DNA of 64,000 nt from an archaeon (GTDB lineage: Archaea > Thermoproteota > Nitrososphaeria > Nitrososphaerales > Gagatemarchaeaceae). The notes under the pieces are model-generated. The model saw only the letters and a list, made by a program, of their open reading frames with translations. It was not told the DNA's origin and did not search any database. Shown here piece after piece: positions 8,020 to 16,449 of this stretch. Where the stretch lies: contig JAKAOG010000004.1 of the NCBI GenBank assembly GCA_021823325.1, positions 1 through 64,000 on the forward strand. The letters are read 5' to 3'. The translations under genes were made by a program, and so were the position numbers. Within the stretch, counting starts at the first letter, position 1. Each line of letters starts with the position of its first letter.

Positions 8020-8931
8020 TTAGCCCGACTCTCTTGCGGACATGAAGAGATACTGCTGCGCGTACCCCGCATATTCTCCGAAATGCCTTCTCACCGACTG
8101 CGACAGTGCCGAATATTCCTTTGGAGAGAGCTTTGCCTTCCCATCTTTTCGCAGCTTCTTTCTGAACGATGCGGACAGGAGCTCTGGATACGACGCTGAG
8201 ATCGCGCGAGCGATCCAGACGTCGATCGGGAACGCCTCGTCTTTCCCGAACGCGTAGAGGAGGACGCAATCGGCGACCTTGGGGCCCACCCCGAGCAGGA
8301 CCTTTTCGCCGAAGAGCTCGCTCGTCAACAGCCGGCGGGAATCCTCGTAGGGGAGGGAGGCCACCCTCTGGAAGTCGATCTTTCCCTGCGCCACAGACTT
8401 CGCGACCTTCTTCAGAAACGGCGCCCTGTAGCCGAGCCCGCATCGCCTCAGGTCGGAGACAGGGGCGTCAGCGAGGTCCCCCGGAGACGGGAACGCGTGA
8501 TATTGCTCGCCTTCGAACCAGACCTCCCTCCCGAACCTGGCGCTCAGCTCGGAGACCATCTTCTGAATCCTAGGGATGTTAGCGTTGGTGGCGAGGACGA
8601 AGGAAGCGAGGCACTCCCACCTGTCCTGCCGGATTATGCGGAGCCCGTAGAACCTCTCCACTGCCTTGGTGATGGCAGGGTCCTTTGAGACCCCGGCAAG
8701 GATGTGGTCGAGATCGTCGTCCAGCCTGAAGTAAGAGGTCACGTACACGGCTCCGAGCAGGTCGCTGCTCGAAGAGCCTAGGAGCCTGTCGCCTTCCTGC
8801 CTTAGCTTTAGGACGCCCCCTGACACCACTCCGTACCACCACTCGCCCTTCCTCCGCCACCTGAACGCCTGGCCGCTGTCCAGGGTGTAGCCGAGGTTGA
8901 AGGGGGAACCGAGCGGCACCGTGAACTCCAT
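8020..8931 (-). CDS. ogg: 8-oxoguanine DNA glycosylase/AP lyase (OGG1-type)
   Basis: A 303-residue HhH-GPD enzyme with the OGG1-type N-terminal domain (LDSGQAFRWRR near residue 18). The helix-hairpin-helix is GVGPKVADCVLLYAFGK near residue 215, whose Lys should be the Schiff-base nucleophile, followed by the Asp of PIDVW that completes the GPD signature. It removes 8-oxoG opposite C and nicks the backbone. I place the start at ATG 8931 (MEFTVPLG), because the family begins there and a ttaatt TATA-like box lies about 28 bases upstream; the longer frame would overlap the divergent gene. Confidence 0.9.
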   Translation of the reverse strand: MEFTVPLGSPFNLGYTLDSGQAFRWRRKGEWWYGVVSGGVLKLRQEGDRLLGSSSSDLLGAVYVTSYFRLDDDLDHILAGVSKDPAITKAVERFYGLRIIRQDRWECLASFVLATNANIPRIQKMVSELSARFGREVWFEGEQYHAFPSPGDLADAPVSDLRRCGLGYRAPFLKKVAKSVAQGKIDFQRVASLPYEDSRRLLTSELFGEKVLLGVGPKVADCVLLYAFGKDEAFPIDVWIARAISASYPELLSASFRKKLRKDGKAKLSPKEYSALSQSVRRHFGEYAGYAQQYLFMSARESG

Positions 8932-9014
8932 CGCATTGCCGTCTGCCCGCGGCGCGTTAATTGACTCTTCTGCAGGAAAGCACTTGAAATAGAAGGGTGG
9001 ACGGCGGTCGGTCC

Positions 9015-10340
9015 ATGTCCGCAGAATATGAGAGGACGACAAACGCGTCCAGAGCCCTCTTCAAGAGGGCGAACCGGGTTTTCGCAGGCGGTATCAATCA
9101 CAACGCCCGGTTCTACGAGCCGTACCCGTTATTCGTGAGCAAGGCGAAGGGGCAGCACATCTGGGACGAGGACGGCCACAGATACACTGACTACTGGATG
9201 GGCCACATGGCCCTCATACTGGGCCACTCCCCGAAGCCCGTCGTCGACGCGCTCCGCAGGCAGGTAGCGAACGGGACCCACTACGGGATGGGGAGCGAGC
9301 TCTCGGTGGAACTTGGAGAAGAGATACAGAAGTCCGTCCCTTGCGCAGAGCTGTCGCGGCTCTGTAACACCGGAGCGGAAGCGACGATGTACCTCATCAG
9401 GCTGGCGAGAGGATACACGGGCAGGAGGGTCGTCATCAAGATGGCTGGAGGGTGGCATGGATACAACACCGAGCTGAACAAGGGGGTGCACAGGCCTTTC
9501 GACAGAGCCGAGAGCGCGGGCATCCTAGAGGGAGAGCAGACGTTCGTAAAGACGGTCAGGTTCAACGACCTCGAGGGGGCGGAGAAGGCTGTGAAGGAAA
9601 CAGGAGGAGACTCTGCGGTCATCTTCCTCGAGCCGGTCCTCGGCGCGGGCGGGTGCATTCCTGCAGACGTGGAGTATCTGAAAGGTCTCAGGGAGCTCGC
9701 GGACCGGACCGGGACGCTCCTTGCTTTCGATGAGATCATCACCGGATTCAGGGTGGCGCTCGGAGGGGCGCAGGAGAGATACGGCGTCACCCCGGACCTC
9801 GCTTCGTTTGGGAAGATCGCCGGCGGAGGCCTCCCCCTAGGTTTGGTGACGGGGAGGAAAGAGATACTCGGCCTCGCAGATCCCACCAGGAAAGAGAAGT
9901 TCGTTTCCATCGGGGGCGGGACGTTCTCAGAGAACCCGCTGTCGATGGCCGCGGGCCTTGCCACGGTCAGGCATCTGAGGAAGAATGCGGGCTCGATCTA
10001 CCCCAGCCTGGACAGGGCAGGGGCCGGTCTCAGGAAGGAGGTCGACAAGGAGTTCAGAGAGAGGGGCGTCGAGGCGCACACCACAGGGCTAGGCTCGCTG
10101 TTCCTCACGCACTTCGGAGCCGAGCCCACCAGCGCCGAAGAGGAGTCCAAGGAAGACAAGCCGATGCAGAAGAAGTACGCGCTGAGCCTGATGCCGAATG
10201 GGATATTCTTGCTCCCAGGGCACCCCGGAGCGATATCTACCGTGCACACGGTGAGAGACATCGGATTCCTCGTCAGCGAAAGCGGAGACTTCGCCGAGTC
10301 CGCAGGCTCGAAAGGGACAGCGAAGACTCGGCCAAACTGA
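9015..10340 (+). CDS. glutamate-1-semialdehyde aminomutase-like PLP enzyme
   Basis: A 441-residue class III aminotransferase. The N-terminal GG motif, the glycine-rich NTGAEATM loop, the cofactor Asp of FDEIITGFR and the Schiff-base Lys in SFGKIAGGGLP are all present. Overall order matches HemL (GSA 2,1-aminomutase), which makes 5-aminolevulinate for heme. However, the HemL substrate signature GGVNSPVR is here GGINHNARF, so the substrate may differ. ATG 9015 is preferred over GTG 8997, because the TATA-like element near 8983-8990 leaves no room for a leader before the latter. It is divergent from ogg. Confidence 0.75.
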   Translation: MSAEYERTTNASRALFKRANRVFAGGINHNARFYEPYPLFVSKAKGQHIWDEDGHRYTDYWMGHMALILGHSPKPVVDALRRQVANGTHYGMGSELSVELGEEIQKSVPCAELSRLCNTGAEATMYLIRLARGYTGRRVVIKMAGGWHGYNTELNKGVHRPFDRAESAGILEGEQTFVKTVRFNDLEGAEKAVKETGGDSAVIFLEPVLGAGGCIPADVEYLKGLRELADRTGTLLAFDEIITGFRVALGGAQERYGVTPDLASFGKIAGGGLPLGLVTGRKEILGLADPTRKEKFVSIGGGTFSENPLSMAAGLATVRHLRKNAGSIYPSLDRAGAGLRKEVDKEFRERGVEAHTTGLGSLFLTHFGAEPTSAEEESKEDKPMQKKYALSLMPNGIFLLPGHPGAISTVHTVRDIGFLVSESGDFAESAGSKGTAKTRPN

Positions 10341-10454
10341 GGCCGCTGGAAGCCGGTTCGCCGAAGGGAATCTGGAGACGCGGCGTCAGATGACGAGCGG
10401 GACAAAGACGCCCTCAGGATTGGGATAGAGAACAAAAACGGGACCGGGGCAGGG

Positions 10455-11060
10455 CTACTTGATTGCCTTCCCCAGCCGTGCGTCAGCTTCCGACCAGTTC
10501 ACTACGTTCCACCATGCGTCGACATACTTCGCCCTGTCGTTGAGGTACTGGAGATACCAACTGTGTTCCCATTGGTCGCTCGCCAGTATGATGCTCGAAT
10601 GAGCGATGTGGTTCAGGTTGTGCTTCTCTATCTGCGAGATGATGAGCTGTTCGCTCGTGGGCTCGTAGATCAGCATCGCCCAGCCGCTTCCTTCGACGGT
10701 CTTAGAAGCGTCTGAGAACTGCGCCTTGAACTTGTCGAACCCGCCGAAGTCCTTGTTGATCTGGTCCGCGAGTTTCCCTCCGGGGGCCCCTCCTCCCTTC
10801 CCCGCAGGCGCCATGTTGGGCCAGAAGAGCGAATGCAGTATGTGGCCGTCGGCGTTGAAGCCGAAGTCACGGAGGACCCCTCTGATGTCTATCTGGAGCT
10901 CGCCCTTCCTCGACTTCTCGAGCTTCTCCATGGCTGCGTTAGCGTTGGTGACGTAGGCCTGGTGGTGCTTGTCGTGGTGGAGCGTCATGATCTGCTTGGA
11001 GATGTGTGGCTCTAGCGCGTCGTATGCGTAAGGCAGTGGTGGCAGTGTGTAAGTCTTCAT
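10455..11060 (-). CDS. sod: superoxide dismutase (Fe/Mn family)
   Basis: A 201-residue enzyme that converts superoxide to oxygen and hydrogen peroxide in the cytoplasm. The N-terminal signature LPPLPYAYDALEPHIS and the ligand region LHHDKHHQAYV are clear, as is the C-terminal WEHSWYLQY block that carries further metal ligands. Metal choice (Fe or Mn) cannot be read reliably from this. A TATA box (ttttacg, minus strand, about 11083-11092) lies 27 bases before the ATG. Together with heme O synthase it supports an oxygen-exposed life. Confidence 0.95.
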   Translation of the reverse strand: MKTYTLPPLPYAYDALEPHISKQIMTLHHDKHHQAYVTNANAAMEKLEKSRKGELQIDIRGVLRDFGFNADGHILHSLFWPNMAPAGKGGGAPGGKLADQINKDFGGFDKFKAQFSDASKTVEGSGWAMLIYEPTSEQLIISQIEKHNLNHIAHSSIILASDQWEHSWYLQYLNDRAKYVDAWWNVVNWSEADARLGKAIK

Positions 11061-11098
11061 AGGAGAGTGCGATTATCCATCGCGTAAAAACTTAGCCC

Positions 11099-11764
11099 TT
11101 ACACCGTTATGGAAGCCTTCGTCTTCTTCGCCTTCTCCCAGTCGTCGAGGAAGCGCTTCAGCCCCGCGTCTGTGAGCGGATGCTGCATCATCTTCTCCAT
11201 CACTTCGGGAGGCATGGTGGCGATGTCGGCCCCCACCTTGGCGGCCTCGAGGACGTGCTGAGGGTGCCGGATGCTCCCGACCAGGACTTCGGCCTTCAGC
11301 CCGTAGTTGTCTCTTATCTTTACCAGGTCCTCGACCAGCTCCATCCCACGCTGGCCTATGTCATCGAGGCGCCCGATGAAAGGGCTGATGAACGAGGCGC
11401 CTGCCTTCGCCGCCAGGAGCCCTTGGTTAGCGGAGAAGACAAGGGTCACGTTCACCCTGGTCCCAGACTTGCTGATCGCCTTGGTCGCCCTTAGCCCTTC
11501 GGGGATCATGGGCACCTTCACCACGACGTTGGGTGCGATCGCCGAGAGATGCTTCGCCTCCGCGAGCATGCCTTCGAAGTCCGTGCTGACGACCTCGGCG
11601 CTGACGTCCCCTCTGACCTCCTTGCAAATCGCTAAGACGATGTCCTCGAACTCGCCTGGCTCCTTTGCCACGAGCGTGGGGTTCGTCGTGACGCCGTCGA
11701 CTATCCCCATCTGGTTGAGCTTCTTGATCTGAACCAGGTTGGCAGTGTCGAGGAATAGCTTCAA
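11099..11764 (-). CDS. tal: transaldolase, small TalC/MipB type
   Basis: A 221-residue TIM-barrel aldolase. The opening FLDTANLVQIKK, the TTNPTL motif and the Schiff-base Lys in VVVKVPM identify the small transaldolase/fructose-6-phosphate aldolase family. The length matches TalC. It transfers dihydroxyacetone units among sugar phosphates, linking sedoheptulose-7-P and erythrose-4-P. A ttaatat TATA box sits about 25 bases upstream of the ATG. It stands just downstream of, and on the same strand as, the transketolase/epimerase operon, giving a complete non-oxidative pentose phosphate pathway. Confidence 0.92.
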   Translation of the reverse strand: MKLFLDTANLVQIKKLNQMGIVDGVTTNPTLVAKEPGEFEDIVLAICKEVRGDVSAEVVSTDFEGMLAEAKHLSAIAPNVVVKVPMIPEGLRATKAISKSGTRVNVTLVFSANQGLLAAKAGASFISPFIGRLDDIGQRGMELVEDLVKIRDNYGLKAEVLVGSIRHPQHVLEAAKVGADIATMPPEVMEKMMQHPLTDAGLKRFLDDWEKAKKTKASITV

Positions 11765-11913
11765 CAGTCCTCGAGCCCCAGTTTGATATTAAAGCCTAGT
11801 GGACTTATCCCAGGAAGTGGGGTCGGCTCTCGGACTCCGTACGGCAGGAGCTACAGCCCCGGACCCCGCAGCGCTGGAAGCCTACGACCGTCCCGTCGGC
11901 CTTCTTTTTCCGC

Positions 11914-12300
11914 TCAGCCCACGATTTTGAGGACCTCGTTCACCAGGCCCTTCTCCACGTGCTCGGTCCAGAGCATTTCAGGGATGTCCACAGCCAGGAA
12001 CAGCTCCGAAAGCAGCAGAGCCTCTACGGCCATAACCCCCAGGTTTTGGAAGAACTTTCCGACTCCTATGTGAACCGAGAAGTCGTTGGGCTGGCCGGTT
12101 ATCATTATGGTGAAAGCCCTCTCGGCCGCGACCATGTCCCTGAGTATCCCGCCCTTCTGCGCCTGGATGACGGTCCCTAGGGGGGCAGTCGCTATGTTGG
12201 TCTTGTATCCCTCGAACTTGAGCTGCTGAGCGATCTGCTGGCTCAGGGAGCCCAAATCTCTGTTCTTGTTCTGGAAACGTAGCACTTTCTCTGACACCAA
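11914..12300 (-). CDS. conserved protein of unknown function
   Basis: A 128-residue soluble protein I do not recognise. It has an amphipathic N-terminus, a short glycine-rich hydrophobic centre (GVGKFFQNLGVMAVEALLLSE) and no cysteine motif or signal. It starts at TTG 12300 or at the GTG that follows directly. It lies between the pentose phosphate operon and transaldolase, on the same strand, with a possible TATA box at about 12331-12339. The hydrophobic centre could allow peripheral membrane binding or dimerisation. Confidence 0.6.
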   Translation of the reverse strand: MVSEKVLRFQNKNRDLGSLSQQIAQQLKFEGYKTNIATAPLGTVIQAQKGGILRDMVAAERAFTIMITGQPNDFSVHIGVGKFFQNLGVMAVEALLLSELFLAVDIPEMLWTEHVEKGLVNEVLKIVG

Positions 12301-12393
12301 TTTGTATCGAATCAGCGGCTCTTTGCGGCCGTATAAGGGTCTCGTTTTGCAGAGACCATGCTGTTCTCTGTCGTGAGGGGAGTCCGCCCGCGG

Positions 12394-13338
12394 CTAGCTC
12401 GAGGTCGTCAGGAGGTTCGACGCGGCCTGTTCAATGTCCGCAGCCGTGAGCCCGTATTTCCTCATCAGTTCCCCAGCTTCTCCGCTCTCTCCGAACGTGT
12501 CCTTCACCCCGACCCGCTTCATGAGGGTGGGTCGCTGTTCGCCCAAGACTTCGGCCACCGCAGATCCCATCCCGCCGAGTATGTTGTGCTCCTCCGCGGT
12601 GACTATCCTACCGCACTGCTTCGCGACCTTCACGACCGCGTCGACGTCTATCGGCTTGATCGTGTGCAGGTCAAGGACCGCAGCCGAAACGCCCCTAGCC
12701 TTCAACGACTCGGCCGCCTTCAACGCCTCCGGGACCATCAGCCCGCATGCGATGATGCCTACGTCAGAGCCTTCCTTCAGAAGGTTCGCCTTGCCGAACT
12801 CGTACTGGAATCCGGCGTCGTAGACCACGGGCGTGGATGCTCTTGTGAGCCTCACGTAGAATGGGCCGGGAATCGCAGCGATCGCCTTGACGGCAGACTT
12901 CGTCGAGACCGCGTCGGCAGGGACGATGACCTTCATCTTGGGCATCGACCTCATTATCGCGATGTCTTCGACCTGCTGATGCGAAGCTCCGTCGGGACCG
13001 ACCGAGATCCCTCCGTGGGAGCAGACCAGCTTCACGTTGAGATTAGGGTACGCGATGTTGTTCCGTATCTGGTCGACTGACTTGCCTGGGACGAAGATGG
13101 CATAGGTCCCTGCGAAAGCCACCTTCCCGGCAAGCGCCATCCCTGCGGCGATTGAGACCAGGTTGTTCTCGGCTATCCCAACGTTGAAGAACCGCTCCGG
13201 GAACTTGGTGGCGAACACTCCGGACTTCAGCGACCCGGTGGTGTCGGCGCCGACCACGACGACGTCGCGACTGGCGGCCCCGAGTTCGAGCAGGGCGTCT
13301 CCGTAGGCGTCTCTCATGGCGGCGGTCTTCGAAAGCAT
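12394..13338 (-). CDS. transketolase, C-terminal subunit
   Basis: A 314-residue protein holding the pyrimidine-binding and C-terminal domains of transketolase. Signatures include GIAENNLVSIAAGMA (cofactor-activating Glu) and GISVGPDGASHQQVEDIA. With the N-terminal subunit at 14026-14847 it forms the split transketolase typical of archaea. Its ATG shares a base with the TGA of the epimerase gene (TGATG), so it should be translated by reinitiation. It transfers C2 units between pentose, tetrose and heptose phosphates. Confidence 0.92.
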   Translation of the reverse strand: MLSKTAAMRDAYGDALLELGAASRDVVVVGADTTGSLKSGVFATKFPERFFNVGIAENNLVSIAAGMALAGKVAFAGTYAIFVPGKSVDQIRNNIAYPNLNVKLVCSHGGISVGPDGASHQQVEDIAIMRSMPKMKVIVPADAVSTKSAVKAIAAIPGPFYVRLTRASTPVVYDAGFQYEFGKANLLKEGSDVGIIACGLMVPEALKAAESLKARGVSAAVLDLHTIKPIDVDAVVKVAKQCGRIVTAEEHNILGGMGSAVAEVLGEQRPTLMKRVGVKDTFGESGEAGELMRKYGLTAADIEQAASNLLTTSS

Positions 13339-14024
13339 CAGTCTGCTGCCTGTCCCTCGGTCGCTGCACGTCTGAGGACCGAAATCGCGCCCACGGGGTC
13401 TTTCTTCGAGTACACTCCTGCTCCAGCCACTAGAACGTTCCCGCCCCTCTTAACGACTTCTGCGGCGTTTTCAGGCTCGACCCCGCCGTCGATCTCCAGG
13501 TCGACCTCAAGGCCCTTCTCCTTCACCAAGCGGCCGAGCTTCTGCAGTTTGGGCATCACCGACATGTCCATCTTCTGACCGCTGAACCCCGGGTTCACCG
13601 TCATGATGACGAGCGTCGATATCTTGTCGAGCCGCTCCGCCGCCCACTTCGGGAGCTCCGTCTGGGGCTTGATTGCGATGCCGACCTCCTTCTTCCTGGA
13701 GCTGACGGTCCTGTAGATGTCGTCGAAGGAGCTGCCGCTCAGTATCTCCGCGTGGAAGGTGAGAAGGTCCGACCCCGCGTCCATGAACTTCTCCGCGTAA
13801 GCACCGGGGTTGTCGATCATGAGATGCGTGTCGAACTTCATGTCGGTCAGCCGCCTCAGCGCTTTCACCGTCCCCGGCCCGAAGGTGATGTTGGGGGCAA
13901 AGTGGCCGTCTATGACGTCGAGGTGTATCTGGTCGGCTCCCCCCTTTACTGATATCTCGACCGCCTTGTCCAGGTCCCCGAGGTCCCAGGCGAGCACCGA
14001 AGGGGCGATCTTGACCGCTGCCAA
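13338..14024 (-). CDS. rpe: ribulose-phosphate 3-epimerase
   Basis: A 228-residue TIM barrel. It opens with IAPSVLAWDLGDL and contains HLDVIDGHFAPNITFGP with metal-binding His/Asp, HLMIDNP, VMTVNPGFSGQ and EIDGGV. It interconverts ribulose-5-P and xylulose-5-P. The gene sits between the two halves of transketolase, one base from the upstream gene and overlapping the downstream one, which places three activities of the non-oxidative pentose phosphate pathway in one transcript. Confidence 0.95.
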   Translation of the reverse strand: MAAVKIAPSVLAWDLGDLDKAVEISVKGGADQIHLDVIDGHFAPNITFGPGTVKALRRLTDMKFDTHLMIDNPGAYAEKFMDAGSDLLTFHAEILSGSSFDDIYRTVSSRKKEVGIAIKPQTELPKWAAERLDKISTLVIMTVNPGFSGQKMDMSVMPKLQKLGRLVKEKGLEVDLEIDGGVEPENAAEVVKRGGNVLVAGAGVYSKKDPVGAISVLRRAATEGQAAD

Positions 14025-14025
14025 G

Positions 14026-14847
14026 CTACCGCTCCAGTTCGCTCAGTACGTCTGACAGTTTGTCCTTCGCAGGAGGGGTGCCGTGGTACTTGGGAGCCCA
14101 CTCCATGAACGATATCCCCTTCCCCTTGACGGTGTGCGCTATGATGAGAGTAGGCCTGTTCCTTGTGCTCGTGGCCAGGTCGAACCCGTCCATTATCTGG
14201 GAGAAGTCGTATCCGTCTACTTCGATCACGTTCCAGTTGAACGCCCTCCACTTCGCGGCAAGCGGTTCCAGAGGCATGATCTGTTCGGTCAGTCCGTCCT
14301 GCTGGATGCCGTTCCTGTCGATCATTGCCGTAAGGTTGTCGAGCCTGAACTTCGACGCTGCCATCGCGGCTTCCCAGACCTGCCCTTCCTGCTGCTCACC
14401 GTCCCCCATCAGGACGTAAGCCCTGAACGGCCTGTTGTCCATTTTCGCCACGAGCGCGGTTCCGACCGCGAGCGAGAGCCCTATCCCCTCCGAGCCTGCA
14501 GGGGCTTCGATCCCTGGGATCCCCATGGAAGGGTGTCCCTGAAGCAGGGCGCCCGTCTTCCGCAGAGACATCAGCTCCTCCGCACGGAAGTATCCGGACT
14601 GCGCGAGGATGGAGTAGAGGAGCGGGGCGGCATGGCCTTTGCTCAGGAAGAACCTGTCCCTGTCCTCCCACTTCGGGTTCTTCGGGTCGTGCCGCATCAC
14701 GTGGAAGTAAAGGGTGACCAGCAGCTCGACGGCCGAAAGCGAGCCTCCGGGGTGGCCCGAACCTGCCTCGGCGAGCGCCTCGAGGATGAGCTTCCTGGTG
14801 TTGCGGGCGGTCTCTTTCAGCCTGGCGATCTCCTGTGCGGTCTCCAT
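14026..14847 (-). CDS. transketolase, N-terminal subunit
   Basis: A 273-residue subunit with the thiamine-diphosphate motif GDGEQQEGQVWEA followed by the Asn of DRN. The catalytic-histidine segments SGHPGGSLS and KGHAAPLLY are also present. It pairs with the C-terminal subunit encoded two genes downstream. Its start overlaps the last base of the kinase gene (shared base 14847), so the kinase, this subunit, epimerase and the C-terminal subunit are read as one tightly packed operon. Confidence 0.93.
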   Translation of the reverse strand: METAQEIARLKETARNTRKLILEALAEAGSGHPGGSLSAVELLVTLYFHVMRHDPKNPKWEDRDRFFLSKGHAAPLLYSILAQSGYFRAEELMSLRKTGALLQGHPSMGIPGIEAPAGSEGIGLSLAVGTALVAKMDNRPFRAYVLMGDGEQQEGQVWEAAMAASKFRLDNLTAMIDRNGIQQDGLTEQIMPLEPLAAKWRAFNWNVIEVDGYDFSQIMDGFDLATSTRNRPTLIIAHTVKGKGISFMEWAPKYHGTPPAKDKLSDVLSELER

Positions 14848-15917
14848 CAGCGCCTCACCGGCACCTGGACTATCCTCCGGACGAAGTCTTCCACCACCTG
14901 CGCTCTGGTCTCCAGGTCGTGGAGAGAGAGCGTGGCGATCCTGGGGAGTTCGCTCCTCGCCTCCCCGGCGACGTTCGACAGCACCGCCGCCTGGTATGGA
15001 TTCCCGCCCGAAGCGAGCGCCAGCCCGAACACCCCGGTCATGGCGTCCCTCACGCCCACCTTGCTGAAGAGGTTCTTCTTTCCGCCTATCGGCGGAAACT
15101 GGGTGACGTTGTCCTTGTCGAACAGGGTGACCCCCTGCTCCCCTCTGGTGATGAGTATGGCCTTCGACTCCAGTCGGCTCATGAGGTTCACCCCCAAGTT
15201 CCTGAGGCTGGTCTCGTTCACCATCGCCATCCCCGTGGCGTGCTCCGCCTCCTCCAGGTTCGACTTCACGTAGGTGACCCCCGAGAAGTCCAGGTAGTGG
15301 TGCATCTTCGGCTGCCCTACGACTGTCTTCCCCGCAGCTTTCGCCGCGGCCACGATCCCTCCTATCAGGAAGCTGGTGATCGCGCCCCGGTCATAGTCCG
15401 AGAGCATGACACAGTCGACGCCGTTGATGATCGGCTCGGCTTCAGAGAGAAGCTTCTTCGACATCGCCAGGGGGACGTCCCGCCTGTCTTCTTTGTCCAC
15501 CCTCAGGGCGTGGAAACCGTTGACCATGTACCAGGTCCGCAGAGACGTCGGCCTCGTCTGGTCTGTGATGACCCCCCCTGAAGCGAGGCCGTACTTGCTG
15601 AACTCCGCCTTCAGCCAGGTGCCGTACTCGTCCGAGCCCACCAGGCCGACCAGGCTGACGGAGGCTCCGAGCGAAGTGAGTTCGCGGGCGAGGTTGGCGG
15701 CGCCCCCCGGAAGCAGGGTCTGGCCGACGAAGTCCCCGGCAGGGACGGGAGCTTCTCTTGCTAGCTTACGTGCGGCGACTTCGACAAAACGGCTTACGAG
15801 CAGGTCGCCCACCACGAGGATCTTGCGTCCTTGGAATTGGCGAAGGACGGCGGTCAGCTTCTCCTTTTCGACCGTGTCCAACGGCAACCTTTTTCGATTT
15901 TCGGTTGGCTCGTCCAC
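14847..15917 (-). CDS. PfkB-family sugar kinase, RfaE1/HldE-kinase-like
   Basis: A 356-residue ribokinase-fold kinase. The EAPVP motif near residue 56, the GGAANLARELTSLGA block and the KSNLEEAE segment resemble the heptose-7-phosphate kinase domain of HldE/RfaE1. The catalytic motif normally GAGD is GVRD, keeping the base Asp. The nucleotidyltransferase half of HldE is absent. As the first gene of the transketolase-epimerase operon, it may act on a sugar phosphate made by that pathway, for example a heptose phosphate derived from sedoheptulose-7-P; the substrate is an inference. Confidence 0.8.
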   Translation of the reverse strand: MDEPTENRKRLPLDTVEKEKLTAVLRQFQGRKILVVGDLLVSRFVEVAARKLAREAPVPAGDFVGQTLLPGGAANLARELTSLGASVSLVGLVGSDEYGTWLKAEFSKYGLASGGVITDQTRPTSLRTWYMVNGFHALRVDKEDRRDVPLAMSKKLLSEAEPIINGVDCVMLSDYDRGAITSFLIGGIVAAAKAAGKTVVGQPKMHHYLDFSGVTYVKSNLEEAEHATGMAMVNETSLRNLGVNLMSRLESKAILITRGEQGVTLFDKDNVTQFPPIGGKKNLFSKVGVRDAMTGVFGLALASGGNPYQAAVLSNVAGEARSELPRIATLSLHDLETRAQVVEDFVRRIVQVPVRR

Positions 15918-15921
15918 CTAG

Positions 15922-16443
15922 TTAAGCGTTAGAGGTTTTCTTTTCCTTGCCAGACTCCTCTTTCCACTTCTCCGCGAGGAGCTCGCCGATGACCTCGACC
16001 GCCTTCCTCATCTCCCTGTCCATCGCGAGAGGGTCGTATCCCTTGGGCGGAGGGAAGTCTAGGAACTTCTGGTTGGGGTCTGAGCCTAGGAAGTCTTTGC
16101 TCGACTCGTAGATCGACATCAGTCCGGGCCCGTCGAGCTTCTTCAGCTCTGACTTCCACGCGTGGTGGAACCCTTTCTCGGAGAGGAAGGTGAGCTTCAC
16201 GTCCCCCTCCGCCTCCTTCTTGACGTCCTCCCAGAAGGCCCTGTCGAAGTCGCCCCGGACCGCCTTGCCTGACTTCAACTTGGAGCCGTATGACTTTGCA
16301 AGCCCGGACGCCCTTTCAGTGGAGATCTCGAAACGGTCGGCCACAGCCTCAGGGCTCAGGCCGAGGTCGATGAGGTAGAAGCACCCTTCCTCAAGCACCT
16401 CCTCGCTCACTTCGTCCGCAGACATGGGGGTCGTGGCCGTCAT
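15922..16443 (-). CDS. conserved protein with HTH-like N-terminus
   Basis: A 173-residue soluble, highly charged protein of unknown function. Residues 25-55 (LGLSPEAVADRFEISTERASGLA) read like a helix-turn-helix. The rest is helical and acidic-basic, ending in a Lys/Glu tail. It lies 4 bases before the PfkB kinase gene and starts 7 bases after the exporter gene, so it may belong to either transcript. M7 (16425) is an alternative start. A regulator of the sugar operon is possible but unproven. Confidence 0.6.
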   Translation of the reverse strand: MTATTPMSADEVSEEVLEEGCFYLIDLGLSPEAVADRFEISTERASGLAKSYGSKLKSGKAVRGDFDRAFWEDVKKEAEGDVKLTFLSEKGFHHAWKSELKKLDGPGLMSIYESSKDFLGSDPNQKFLDFPPPKGYDPLAMDREMRKAVEVIGELLAEKWKEESGKEKKTSNA

Positions 16444-16449
16444 GCCGCT

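Noticed and set aside
14083-15273. A 396-codon open frame on the plus strand antisense to the transketolase and kinase genes
   Set aside because: It lies opposite clearly real genes, is rich in Arg, Pro, His and Val as expected for a GC-rich antisense frame, and shows no domain.
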